From Clostridiaceae bacterium (GTDB lineage: Bacteria > Bacillota > Clostridia > Saccharofermentanales > Fastidiosipilaceae): a DNA stretch of 39,901 nucleotides. Location of the stretch: NCBI GenBank assembly GCA_012520525.1, contig JAAYOA010000043.1:1-39901 (forward strand), given 5' to 3'. Made by a program: the position numbers and the translations under genes. Of the stretch, positions 16,955 to 24,747 are shown in pieces. Positions within the stretch are counted from its first letter, which is position 1, and every line of letters begins with the position of its first letter. Under the pieces are notes generated by a model. That model saw nothing but the letters and a program-made list of their open reading frames with translations, ran no database searches and had not been told where the DNA came from.

Positions 16955-17129
16955 TCATCTCCTCTCTTTCTTTGAATTTGTAGTATCCATCGCGCGACTG
17001 TCCATTATGTATAAAAGCATTATAATGAGCCGCGCGACGCACACTAGATTCCTATACTATAAATTTTTATGTAAAGCGAGAACCACTCACTTTAAGCCTT
17101 CAAAAAGTGTTTGATTACATGATCAAAAC
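16955..17129 (-). promoter_or_regulatory. Longest gap inside the operon, possible internal promoter
   Basis: This 175-base spacer between the DUF1185 gene and hgd holds no gene. CGCGCGAC occurs twice exactly 40 bases apart (16991-16998, 17031-17038), flanking a minus-strand TATAAT (17019-17024) with no good -35. Right after the DUF1185 stop codon a weak stem (17110-17115/17122-17127) is followed on the minus strand by CACTTTTTG, a possible leaky terminator. Together these suggest that the pathway's lower half could be transcribed separately. Confidence 0.35.
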
Positions 17130-17711
17130 TTATCTCAAACCATCTTCGCCCTTTACTTCACTAAGTTGGAGACCACCAATCCGAGGATGAGGACGACCAC
17201 CGGTCGTGAAAGCCAGAGCAACGACAATCTCATCCGGCATCGGGGCATCAGGAATGCGAATTTCTATAGCATCGTAGTGAGTACGAACGAATGCTGCATC
17301 CTTGTAGTGAAGTGGAACATCTAATGTTGTACCAGCTGGACCGGCCTTTTTCGCCGAAGGTATGATTGCCTTACCGCCGCCAATAGCAGCCCGCATAGGT
17401 TTACCAAGCTTTGGATGAAGAATAGCAGCACCGTGCTCTAATTCTCCATCGAGACCAATGATTGCACCTTTGCCGTAGTTATGGATCGGATCTCCTTCAA
17501 GCACTTTAACGGCTATTTCAGAGAGATAACCACCGAGATATTCACCAACTTCTGTTAGTTCACCTAGGTCTTCAACATATCTTCCGGCAAATGGATTCTT
17601 GATGATTGCGGCCACATAGCAACGCTTGATCGATTTTTCTAACGCTTTAAAGCCTTCATAACGGATTTCTTCTACATGGGTAACAACTTTTCTAATTTCA
17701 GGTTTTTTCAT
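17130..17711 (-). CDS. DUF1185 'amino acid synthesis' family protein
   Basis: A 193-residue cytosolic protein recognisable as PF06684, a family named from gene neighbourhoods. A structure in the family is, as I recall, similar to the trimeric chorismate mutase/YjgF-type fold. The conserved block GGGKAIIPSAKKAGPAGTTL lies near 111-130, followed by VPLHYKDAAFVRTHYD and a Gly/Pro-rich FTTGGRPHPRIGG near the end. It starts behind AAAGGA. It is not one of the nine known nicotinate-fermentation enzymes, yet it sits in mid-operon between the UPF0280 gene and hgd. A role around the enamine or formylglutarate intermediates is possible but is only inference. Confidence 0.75.
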   Translation of the reverse strand: MKKPEIRKVVTHVEEIRYEGFKALEKSIKRCYVAAIIKNPFAGRYVEDLGELTEVGEYLGGYLSEIAVKVLEGDPIHNYGKGAIIGLDGELEHGAAILHPKLGKPMRAAIGGGKAIIPSAKKAGPAGTTLDVPLHYKDAAFVRTHYDAIEIRIPDAPMPDEIVVALAFTTGGRPHPRIGGLQLSEVKGEDGLR

Positions 17712-17737
17712 AATAAAATCCTTTCTAAGATCTCGGG

Positions 17738-17798
17738 TTAACAGGTCAATTCATATCCTTGGCAAGCGATTATTTCATATATAATCGCAACCTGTTAA
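17738..17798 (-). other. Nested inverted repeats upstream of the DUF1185 gene
   Basis: The outer arms TTAACAGGT (17738-17746) and ACCTGTTAA (17790-17798) are perfect. Inside them GCGATTAT (17766-17773) and ATAATCGC (17781-17788) form a second perfect stem with a 7-base loop. No U-tract follows on the minus strand. The element fills the 100-base spacer between the UPF0280 and DUF1185 genes. Confidence 0.6.
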
Positions 17799-17811
17799 AC
17801 CTATTTTGGCT

Positions 17812-18714
17812 TTATCGCTCCACCATATGGGTAGTGAAAAAGTCATGTGGATGCAATTCTATAATGTCTTGTACAGCAATACTGATGCCTCGCAAAGTAC
17901 CATTATTAAGAAATGGTACTGCAGCTTCAGCAACTTGAGCAGCCGAACGCATCGCATCATCCTTGCTGAGAAGGGGAACAGCAGTAACAACTTCCAAGTG
18001 ACCGATGTCTGTCGTTGGATCAATCTCAGACGCAAGTCTGCGCTCAACCCCAGGCAGCGGCAAAAATGATTTATTTGCCAAGCTGGTCGCCAGAGCATCA
18101 ACTTCGGCTCCAGTTTTGCCAAGCACTGTCACTCCGTTGGCAATTCCTAAAGTTAAACTTCTGCCACCGACACCACTCGTAGCGATACCGCCGATGCCAT
18201 CTTCGCCAGTTATGCGAAGTATGCTGCGGCGACCATCGTGGTGCATATCGTGCAATACGGCCACAGTCAGAGATTCATGGGGAGCTAATCGCAGAGCAAC
18301 GTCACCGCCATTATTGACAAAAATTTTCGTTGCGCCCATTTCAGCTAAGCGCTCTACTAAATAATCGGACATCGCTCCTGCTACCGCCGCCATAGGCGTC
18401 AGCTCTGGATCATTACAATTCATAACAGCTGCGACCATTTTCCCAGGCACTGTATCCTTCGCTATAGCGTCATACTGGGATTGCTTCGACTTATCATAAC
18501 AATCGGTATTGCGAAGTATGGGCAGGTAACGAGTCGTTTCCTCCAACTGTTGGTAGATCGTATCGTAGATAAAAAATTCTAAGTCTGGTACAGGCACATC
18601 GTCGCGCATGACTTTAACAACCATCGTGACGGGACCAAAATCGACTAAATACGACCTATCCGGAAGCAATGAAACGGCCTTCTTTGCCCGTTCTTTTTTT
18701 TCTTCGTTATTCAC
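17812..18714 (-). CDS. UPF0280 family protein, ApbE-like fold, putative flavin transferase
   Basis: A 300-residue protein of the UPF0280 family. Three segments echo the FAD:protein FMN transferase ApbE: VNNGGDVAL (133-141), GIATSGVGGRS (176-186) and EVDALATSLAN (204-214, like the ADALST motif). It has no signal peptide or lipobox, so it is cytosolic, unlike classical ApbE. It starts with GTG only 5 bases after the 6-hydroxynicotinate reductase stop, and the end of that gene (GAAGGT) supplies the ribosome site, so the two are coupled. E. barkeri 6-hydroxynicotinate reductase carries covalently bound flavin, so attaching that flavin is an attractive but unproven role. Confidence 0.75.
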   Translation of the reverse strand: MNNEEKKERAKKAVSLLPDRSYLVDFGPVTMVVKVMRDDVPVPDLEFFIYDTIYQQLEETTRYLPILRNTDCYDKSKQSQYDAIAKDTVPGKMVAAVMNCNDPELTPMAAVAGAMSDYLVERLAEMGATKIFVNNGGDVALRLAPHESLTVAVLHDMHHDGRRSILRITGEDGIGGIATSGVGGRSLTLGIANGVTVLGKTGAEVDALATSLANKSFLPLPGVERRLASEIDPTTDIGHLEVVTAVPLLSKDDAMRSAAQVAEAAVPFLNNGTLRGISIAVQDIIELHPHDFFTTHMVER

Positions 18715-18719
18715 GCGTG

Positions 18720-20243
18720 TTAACCTTCAAACTCTTTTCTAACTTCTTCAACGGGACGAATCTCTGATATATGACCTTCGATGGCTTCGTAGTCTTCCCG
18801 AGTCATTGTATATTCAACCGGGCACACCGTTGCCGGTGTCGGAACCCAAGTAAAGGCCTTATTAACCACTTTTCCTGTGTCAACCATAAAGTTAATACCG
18901 CCACCTGGCATAACAAATGCAGGGGCACCGCCAATCGTCAGGACAGCCTTATTAGCATGGACGGCTTCTGTGATCCCCACTGGGCGCTTACATACGCCAC
19001 CGCGGGCACTACCACCCGTGCCACCGACATACAAGACTGAGGTCGTAGACTGTTGACAGTTATTGGTAATGGTCTGAACAAGTTCCATGGCTTTGTCCGT
19101 CATTGGGATACTCTTGACATCGCCGTCCTCGAGCACTTCAAACATTTCGTAGATCTCGCCCGTTGTATTCGTGACGAGAATCGTCATACCAGGTTTGGCG
19201 AGGTTCATATCGATCGATTTGATTGCATCTCTAGGCGTGGCAATAGTCGTACCGCCAATTCCTTCACCGTGCTCACCAAAATAACGTCCTGCAGAAGAAC
19301 GCGTTGCATTGGGCACAACTCCCGTCCAGGTTAGACCGACTTCCCGACCAGCCAAGTGCTCAGAGAGAAGTCCCACGACATGATGATCAATGACTATACA
19401 TTCGTCCACAGCTTCTTTCATGCGATCTGCGAACAGACCAATGGTGGCACTGCCACAACCGATCCGCATGACACTTTCTTGGACACCATTAATAATGGGT
19501 GCATTGCCATGTTGGACGGTAACCGTAATTTTCTTATTTACTTTAAGAGTAACTTCTTCGCCGTTAGCTAATTCAACGATGGTTCTAGCGACGATAAAGC
19601 CGTCTTTGCCCGTCAATAAATTAGCTCCGCCAATGGCAATCATCTTGGAACCATATTGCTCTGTTTCAACCAGACCAACAATTTTGTTGTCGCGGTATAC
19701 TGGATCGCCTTCTTCTCCAATATAAGTATTGGTATCAAGTTTTAAGGTTACTCCGCTGTAGCTCAAAGGCGCTTCGGTGACAACGGTGACGACTTCAACG
19801 CCATCCCGAATATCAGATACGATATGGGGTGCCGGTCTGATACAAGGATAATTCGATCCTGCACCCACACCGGTAATCAAAGGTTTTTGTAATATTGATG
19901 GGGGATAGGCTTTCTCGCACTTTTCGTTATTTAAAACTAATTTGCGATTGCGCACTAAAGTGCCGCCTTCATTTGTATAACGTTTGCAAGCACCTGTCCG
20001 TCCTTCGGGAATTCGGCATTGCACAGGACAAGATGTACACACCGTTGCTTCGGGACTTGGCTCTGCGGGTTTTTCGATGGCACTAAATGGACAGACACGG
20101 ACGCAGATGCCACATTCAATACAGCGATCATCAACTTCCGCTTTGCGTTTTTTCTCACCGACTGACACTAATTTTAGTGCATTAACGGGACAATTTTTGA
20201 CGCAAATGCCACAGCCAACACATTTATCAGTAATAATTACCAT
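18720..20243 (-). CDS. hnr: 6-Hydroxynicotinate reductase
   Basis: A 507-residue iron-sulfur flavoprotein that reduces 6-hydroxynicotinate to 1,4,5,6-tetrahydro-6-oxonicotinate, with ferredoxin-like electron supply. The N-terminus has two complete [4Fe-4S] motifs (C8/C11/C14/C18 and C41/C44/C47/C51). A third set, C69/C72/C76/C86, could hold the additional [2Fe-2S] cluster reported for the E. barkeri enzyme. That enzyme also contains covalently bound flavin; I do not see the classical FMN-binding-domain SGAT motif here, so the attachment site is unclear. The start follows GTGAGGATTAA. The gene is flanked by ena and by the ApbE-like UPF0280 gene. Confidence 0.9.
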   Translation of the reverse strand: MVIITDKCVGCGICVKNCPVNALKLVSVGEKKRKAEVDDRCIECGICVRVCPFSAIEKPAEPSPEATVCTSCPVQCRIPEGRTGACKRYTNEGGTLVRNRKLVLNNEKCEKAYPPSILQKPLITGVGAGSNYPCIRPAPHIVSDIRDGVEVVTVVTEAPLSYSGVTLKLDTNTYIGEEGDPVYRDNKIVGLVETEQYGSKMIAIGGANLLTGKDGFIVARTIVELANGEEVTLKVNKKITVTVQHGNAPIINGVQESVMRIGCGSATIGLFADRMKEAVDECIVIDHHVVGLLSEHLAGREVGLTWTGVVPNATRSSAGRYFGEHGEGIGGTTIATPRDAIKSIDMNLAKPGMTILVTNTTGEIYEMFEVLEDGDVKSIPMTDKAMELVQTITNNCQQSTTSVLYVGGTGGSARGGVCKRPVGITEAVHANKAVLTIGGAPAFVMPGGGINFMVDTGKVVNKAFTWVPTPATVCPVEYTMTREDYEAIEGHISEIRPVEEVRKEFEG

Positions 20244-20323
20244 TTAATCCTCACTACCTCGCTATCTCACACTATGTCACGGATCGCTCTCTCTCGATCG
20301 TGAACAAATTTAATTATTAAGGA

Positions 20324-20360
20324 TATGTGCCGATGTCCATTTTTTGGTGTTCGGCACATA
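20324..20360 (-). other. Hairpin between ena and hnr
   Basis: TATGTGCCGA (20324-20333) and TCGGCACATA (20351-20360) form a perfect 10-base stem with a 17-base loop. It lies about 20 bases after the enamidase stop codon. On the minus strand CCTTAATAATTAAA follows, not a U-tract. A second imperfect inverted repeat, TCACGGATCG/CGATCGTGA, lies at 20277-20303. The spacer contains no gene. Confidence 0.6.
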
Positions 20361-20380
20361 CTTTCAATCTCTAGCTCATA

Positions 20381-21541
20381 TCAAACAACTTTAGCTTGGC
20401 GCTTTGCGGGAGGGGTATTTCTGCTCTTGGCAGCTTTTACAACACCATCGATCATGATAATACTGATACCTGGAAGATCACCACACTCAAAGGCTTCTTC
20501 TGCTGTATCTGCTATAGATCCCATCGGTGCATCTAGGAATACTAAATCAGCCTCTTTTCCTGGTGCAATACAACTGGTATTGAGCTCATAAACACGAGCT
20601 GTGTTGCCAGAACCCATACAGACAGCCTCTGCACCGGTGACACCACTCATACAAGCCGCATAAGCGATGTTTCGGAGAATGCCTAGAGCCATAATGCCTG
20701 ATCCAGACGGTGAATCATTACCGAAAATAATGCGACCAAGCATACCTTTTTCTTTCGCGCGCTTGGTGACATAGTCAGCAACTTTGAAATTACCACATTG
20801 GACAATCTCGAGAGCGAATTCTGTATTGTCCATTATTTTGTCTACTTCTTCTAAGGAAATAGCAGTCGGACCACCGTTAATGTGGCTGACAACATCAGGC
20901 TCGGTCTCTATAACCATTTCAGCTGTTACAGTCGAGCTGCCCGGTATCGAAGTACCACCCGTATGCATCATAACTTTGAAACCATTTTTATGTGCCCATG
21001 CCACCATAGGTGCAGCTTCAGCTGGATCTTTGACGCTACCGAGACCTACTTCTCCTACGGTCCAGACGCCTTCCGCTGCCAGTTCTTCAAAGTCTTTCTC
21101 AACGAGCCCTTTTTCTAATATCAAACTGCCTGCATGAACTTTAACTCCGGATGGGGGTGCATTCTTGAATGATTTGTGGGCTAGGATTGCCAAAGCTTTA
21201 ACCCCCGAAGGATCCTTAGGACGACCTGGATAGTGACATTCACCCGCACTAATCATAGTCGTCACGCCGCCATGCATGGCGCTGCCGATAAAGTCATGGG
21301 TTTTCTGACGGTGACCGTAGTCTCCTACCGTTACGTGGGCGTGGGAATCAATCAATCCTGGCATGACTGAAGCGCCTGCAGCATCAATAACTTGATCAGC
21401 TTCAATTCCTGCACAGATATCCTCGCCGCCAATTTTATCAATTTTACCGTCTTTAATAACGATGCAAGAACCTTCTAAAACTGGTTCTTCAATATTACCA
21501 CTAAGAATTCTACCGATATTTTTTACTAAGGTTATACTCAT
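20381..21541 (-). CDS. ena: Enamidase
   Basis: A 386-residue amidohydrolase that opens the ring of 1,4,5,6-tetrahydro-6-oxonicotinate to ammonia and (S)-2-formylglutarate. The binuclear metal ligands are visible: H67 and H69 (DSHAH), E164 (GEVGLG), H193 (MHTGG), H220 (SHINGG) and D276 (GNDSPSG). Their numbers agree with my recollection of the Fe/Zn E. barkeri enzyme. A 27-codon upstream extension of the frame is rejected because the ATG at 21541 has an ideal AGAAAGGAG ribosome site and gives the family N-terminus. It lies 46 bases after the rubredoxin gene. Confidence 0.93.
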   Translation of the reverse strand: MSITLVKNIGRILSGNIEEPVLEGSCIVIKDGKIDKIGGEDICAGIEADQVIDAAGASVMPGLIDSHAHVTVGDYGHRQKTHDFIGSAMHGGVTTMISAGECHYPGRPKDPSGVKALAILAHKSFKNAPPSGVKVHAGSLILEKGLVEKDFEELAAEGVWTVGEVGLGSVKDPAEAAPMVAWAHKNGFKVMMHTGGTSIPGSSTVTAEMVIETEPDVVSHINGGPTAISLEEVDKIMDNTEFALEIVQCGNFKVADYVTKRAKEKGMLGRIIFGNDSPSGSGIMALGILRNIAYAACMSGVTGAEAVCMGSGNTARVYELNTSCIAPGKEADLVFLDAPMGSIADTAEEAFECGDLPGISIIMIDGVVKAAKSRNTPPAKRQAKVV

Positions 21542-21587
21542 AATTTGCTCCTTTCTGTGCCATTTTATGAACGTTTTCTTTAATGGC

Positions 21588-21767
21588 TCAATAGACGACA
21601 ACGACGTCATCCGGCGGTGCAAAATCTGATTTTAATGCGCCGCAAATGGGACATACCCAATCATCTGGAAGGCGCTCAAAGGGGCGCCCCGGCTCAATGC
21701 CTGCCTTAGGGTCACCCTTTTGGGGGTCATATATATATCCACATAAAATACATACGTATTGTTGCAT
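21588..21767 (-). CDS. Rubredoxin
   Basis: A 59-residue protein, short enough to be missed by length cut-offs. It has both iron-binding knuckles, C6/C9 ([10 protein letters not shown]) and C39/C42 (CPICGA), the KGDP turn, and [11 protein letters not shown] typical of rubredoxins. It is a one-electron carrier with a single FeS4 site in the cytosol. The ribosome site AAGGAG is well placed. It sits between the molybdopterin subunit of nicotinate dehydrogenase and enamidase, so it may carry electrons from the dehydrogenase or to 6-hydroxynicotinate reductase, or serve oxygen defence. The partner is inference. Confidence 0.95.
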   Translation of the reverse strand: MQQYVCILCGYIYDPQKGDPKAGIEPGRPFERLPDDWVCPICGALKSDFAPPDDVVVVY

Positions 21768-21782
21768 CGAATTTCTCCTTTC

Positions 21783-21800
21783 TGATCCATTATTGGATCA
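21783..21800 (-). other. Short hairpin before the rubredoxin gene
   Basis: TGATCCA (21783-21789) and TGGATCA (21794-21800) pair perfectly around a 4-base loop, just upstream of the rubredoxin ribosome site. No U-tract follows. Confidence 0.45.
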
Positions 21801-21846
21801 CAACTATTATTTAAACTCGTGTCTCAAATTATTATTTGCGCTTATT

Positions 21847-24258
21847 TTAACGCTTGCGATTCATCTCTCGAGCGATATCAATATAAAGAATTGGCAGATT
21901 TCCAAAGTGGATGCCAACTGCATTTTCCACAGCGTCAGCACAAGCCGGAATGGTAGGAATGAGAGCCGGTTCGCCGACGCCCTTCGCACCAAATGGTCCT
22001 GCTTCTCCCTCACTCTCAACGATCAGCGGATAAATCTTTGGCGCATCCATCGCAGCCGGGATTATATAATCGGAGAAATTCAAGTTCTTAATTCGACCGC
22101 GAGTCAGTATGACATCTTCGAATAAGGCAAAGCCGATGCCCATGACGACACCGCCTTCGATCTGAGCTTCAACCATTTGTGGATTAACAGCTGTACCCAC
22201 ATCGTGCACCGAAATAACATTTTTCACTTCGGTCTCGTAGGTTTCAACATTAACTTCTAGGTCGACAATAGCCGTCGCATACGAATAGACCTCAAATGGA
22301 ATACCAGACATATCCTTCGGACTCAAATAGGTAGTCTTGGGATTATAGCTGCCTACACCGAGAGCCAACTTACCGATTCGACGCATTTCCATCATCAACA
22401 TTGGATATGTCATCTTGGTATCAGGATCTTCCCGATCCCAAATCTTTCTTTCTCTAAATATTAGACGTTCTGCAGGCACTTTGAGATAATCCGATGCCAC
22501 TTCCATCAATGTTTGTTTTGCCATATAGGCTGCATTTTGTGTGGCTTTACCAGAGATAAATGTTTGTCGGCTGGCCGAGGTCGCACCACCTTCTGGGGTG
22601 ACCATGGTATGAGCATATGTGACATTAATGTCCTCATAATTTAAACCTAATTCCTCAGCACAAATTTGTGCCATAACAGTGGTCGAGCCTTGACCGATAT
22701 CTGCGCATCCCACCAACAGGTTAACGCTACAGTCGCCTAATACTTCGACGAAGGCTCCAGCCGGATTGGGCAGACCGGTATTGCCGATGCCATACCACAT
22801 ACAACCGATGCCTAAGCCTCTCTTCTTATTCGGCGCAGAAGGTTGATAAGTCTCATCGTTAAAGAGCTCATTCATCTTCTCTCTCGCCGCTTCCAAGGTC
22901 TCAACAAAACCCACACTTTCGGTGAGTTCCTGACCTGTCGGAAGAATGGTACCTACGCGATGGGCATTCTTGATCCGCAAATCGATAGGATCCATGCCGA
23001 GTTCACGAGCCAAAGCATTCATTTGTCCTTCGTGGGCAATAGAAATCTGCGGAACGCCAAAACCTCGGAACGCACCAGACATAGGATTATTTGTGTAATA
23101 AAATTCAGCTGTAATATCTACATTCGGCACATAATAAGGACCAGTGGCGTGAACAACCGCCCGGGTAATAACAGCGGGACCATAAGATGCATAGGCACCT
23201 GTGTCTCCCGTCATGTGGATCTTCATTGCCAAGATCGTTCCGTCTTTTTTAGCGCCTGTCTTATAATGCATGGTCATCGGATGTCGTTTGGAAGAAACCA
23301 TGGTTGACTCTTCCCGCTTCCGCACCATCTTAATCGGACGGCCCGTGTGATAACAAAGCAATCCTAAGTGGCACTGGACACCGATATCTAATTTACCGCC
23401 AAAGCCGCCGCCAGTAGCCGCCTGAATAACATTGACCTTGTTGTGAGAAATAGCCAACATATTGGCAACTTCACCGCGGTCAAAGTGGGGGTTCTGGGTC
23501 GACACATAAATTGTCAAAATACCATTGACATATTCTGCGAGACCGGCATCAGGTTCGATAAACATATGGGATTTCATGCCCGAACTGTAGGTTTTCTCAA
23601 CAATGACGTCACATTGTTCAAACGCCGCATCCACATCACCACAGAAGAGGTGTTTAGATTGATGCAGATTGGTTTCGCCGTGAATCTTCGGCGAATCGGC
23701 CTCAGCGGCGCGATCAATTGTTAAAACAGCTTCGATTTCGTCATATTCGATTTCAATCGCATTCAGAGCCTCTTCTACAAGTTCTTCCGTTTCGGCTGCT
23801 ACTAAACAAATGGCATCACCGATACGACGGATCTTATTTTCGACAAGAATGGGCTCATCTTTAATGATAATACCTGTTTGGTTTAACCCTGGAATATCCT
23901 TATAGGTCAACACACAGGCTACACCTGGTATAGCTGCTGCTTTACTAATATCTAAGTGATCAATAAAACCAGCTGGAATTTTACTGCGGAAAACGCCACC
24001 ATACAACATATTGGGACGCTTCATATCTCCCGCAAACTGGGTCTTGCCTATGACTTTCTCATAGGCGTCTTTTTTATTAACATTCTTTCCTAGAACCGAA
24101 AAATCACGGTCTAGGGTTTCTGATTTTTGTGGTTGAGCCGGCACTTCTTGTGGCTCTACCGTCTTTCTCTGTGGCGGTTGTGTCACGACTTTGCTGTCGC
24201 GAACCGAAGTATCAATGGTTGCGGTTGTCTGCTCTGGATTGCGAACATTCTTTTTCAT
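21847..24258 (-). CDS. ndhL: Nicotinate dehydrogenase, molybdopterin subunit (NdhL and NdhM in one chain)
   Basis: An 803-residue xanthine-dehydrogenase-family molybdopterin subunit. It hydroxylates nicotinate to 6-hydroxynicotinate with NdhF and NdhS. Family motifs run in order: GGGFGGK 283-289, GAFRGFG 395-401, the GQGS cofactor loop near 522 and the catalytic-type Glu E763 in GVGEPA. In E. barkeri the same part is split into NdhL and NdhM, whereas here the frame is continuous. The first ~53 residues are a Pro/Gln/Thr-rich extension absent from the usual fold. No in-frame stop or UGA selenocysteine codon occurs, in keeping with the non-selenocysteine selenium known for E. barkeri. The ATG overlaps the ndhS stop as ATGA. 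Confidence 0.9.
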   Translation of the reverse strand: MKKNVRNPEQTTATIDTSVRDSKVVTQPPQRKTVEPQEVPAQPQKSETLDRDFSVLGKNVNKKDAYEKVIGKTQFAGDMKRPNMLYGGVFRSKIPAGFIDHLDISKAAAIPGVACVLTYKDIPGLNQTGIIIKDEPILVENKIRRIGDAICLVAAETEELVEEALNAIEIEYDEIEAVLTIDRAAEADSPKIHGETNLHQSKHLFCGDVDAAFEQCDVIVEKTYSSGMKSHMFIEPDAGLAEYVNGILTIYVSTQNPHFDRGEVANMLAISHNKVNVIQAATGGGFGGKLDIGVQCHLGLLCYHTGRPIKMVRKREESTMVSSKRHPMTMHYKTGAKKDGTILAMKIHMTGDTGAYASYGPAVITRAVVHATGPYYVPNVDITAEFYYTNNPMSGAFRGFGVPQISIAHEGQMNALARELGMDPIDLRIKNAHRVGTILPTGQELTESVGFVETLEAAREKMNELFNDETYQPSAPNKKRGLGIGCMWYGIGNTGLPNPAGAFVEVLGDCSVNLLVGCADIGQGSTTVMAQICAEELGLNYEDINVTYAHTMVTPEGGATSASRQTFISGKATQNAAYMAKQTLMEVASDYLKVPAERLIFRERKIWDREDPDTKMTYPMLMMEMRRIGKLALGVGSYNPKTTYLSPKDMSGIPFEVYSYATAIVDLEVNVETYETEVKNVISVHDVGTAVNPQMVEAQIEGGVVMGIGFALFEDVILTRGRIKNLNFSDYIIPAAMDAPKIYPLIVESEGEAGPFGAKGVGEPALIPTIPACADAVENAVGIHFGNLPILYIDIAREMNRKR

Positions 24259-24731
24259 TTGTTCAACCTCCGATCCCGAGCCAATTCAATCGCTTCTATG
24301 ATTTTTTCATAACCGGTACAGCGGCACAAATTGCCCGAAATGGACCGTTTAATCTGTTCGCGATCCGGCTCTTCATTCTCATCCAACAATGCTTTCGCCG
24401 CCAGTATCATGCCTGGCGTGCAAAAACCACACTGCACGGCACCTGCGTCGATAAAAGCTTGTTGCAGAGGATCTAATTCATCTTCTCCGTGAAGACCTTC
24501 TAACGTCACGACCTCTGTCCCTATGGCCTGACCGACCAAAATTAGACAGGATGTGACAGCTTTTCCGTTAAGAATCACCGTACAAGCACCGCACTCACCA
24601 ACTGAACAGCCTTCTTTAACACTTGTTAGACCTAGATCTTCACGCAAAAAATCTAGCAAGCGACGATTAGGGGCTGTTTCCCGTGAAATCGGTTCACCAT
24701 TGACGGTCATATTGACTAAAATATTTTGCAT
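24255..24731 (-). CDS. ndhS: Nicotinate dehydrogenase, [2Fe-2S] subunit
   Basis: A 158-residue small subunit with two [2Fe-2S] clusters. The plant-ferredoxin-type cluster uses C42, C47, C50 and C62 (CSVGECGAC...C). The second uses C101/C104 (CGFC) and C136/C138 (CRC). It shuttles electrons from the molybdenum site to the FAD of NdhF. I chose the ATG at 24731 behind GAGGGTGAAA; a GTG at 24743 would add four residues. It follows ndhF by 16 bases and overlaps ndhL by 4. Confidence 0.93.
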   Translation of the reverse strand: MQNILVNMTVNGEPISRETAPNRRLLDFLREDLGLTSVKEGCSVGECGACTVILNGKAVTSCLILVGQAIGTEVVTLEGLHGEDELDPLQQAFIDAGAVQCGFCTPGMILAAKALLDENEEPDREQIKRSISGNLCRCTGYEKIIEAIELARDRRLNK

Positions 24732-24747
24732 TTTCACCCTCACTCAC

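Noticed and set aside
22843-23307. A 154-codon plus-strand frame opposite the molybdopterin subunit gene
   Set aside because: No ribosome site, no recognisable motif and complete overlap with conserved dehydrogenase motifs on the other strand.
21847-24258. Selenocysteine in the molybdopterin subunit
   Set aside because: The frame has no internal TGA, and the related E. barkeri enzyme carries selenium in a non-selenocysteine form.
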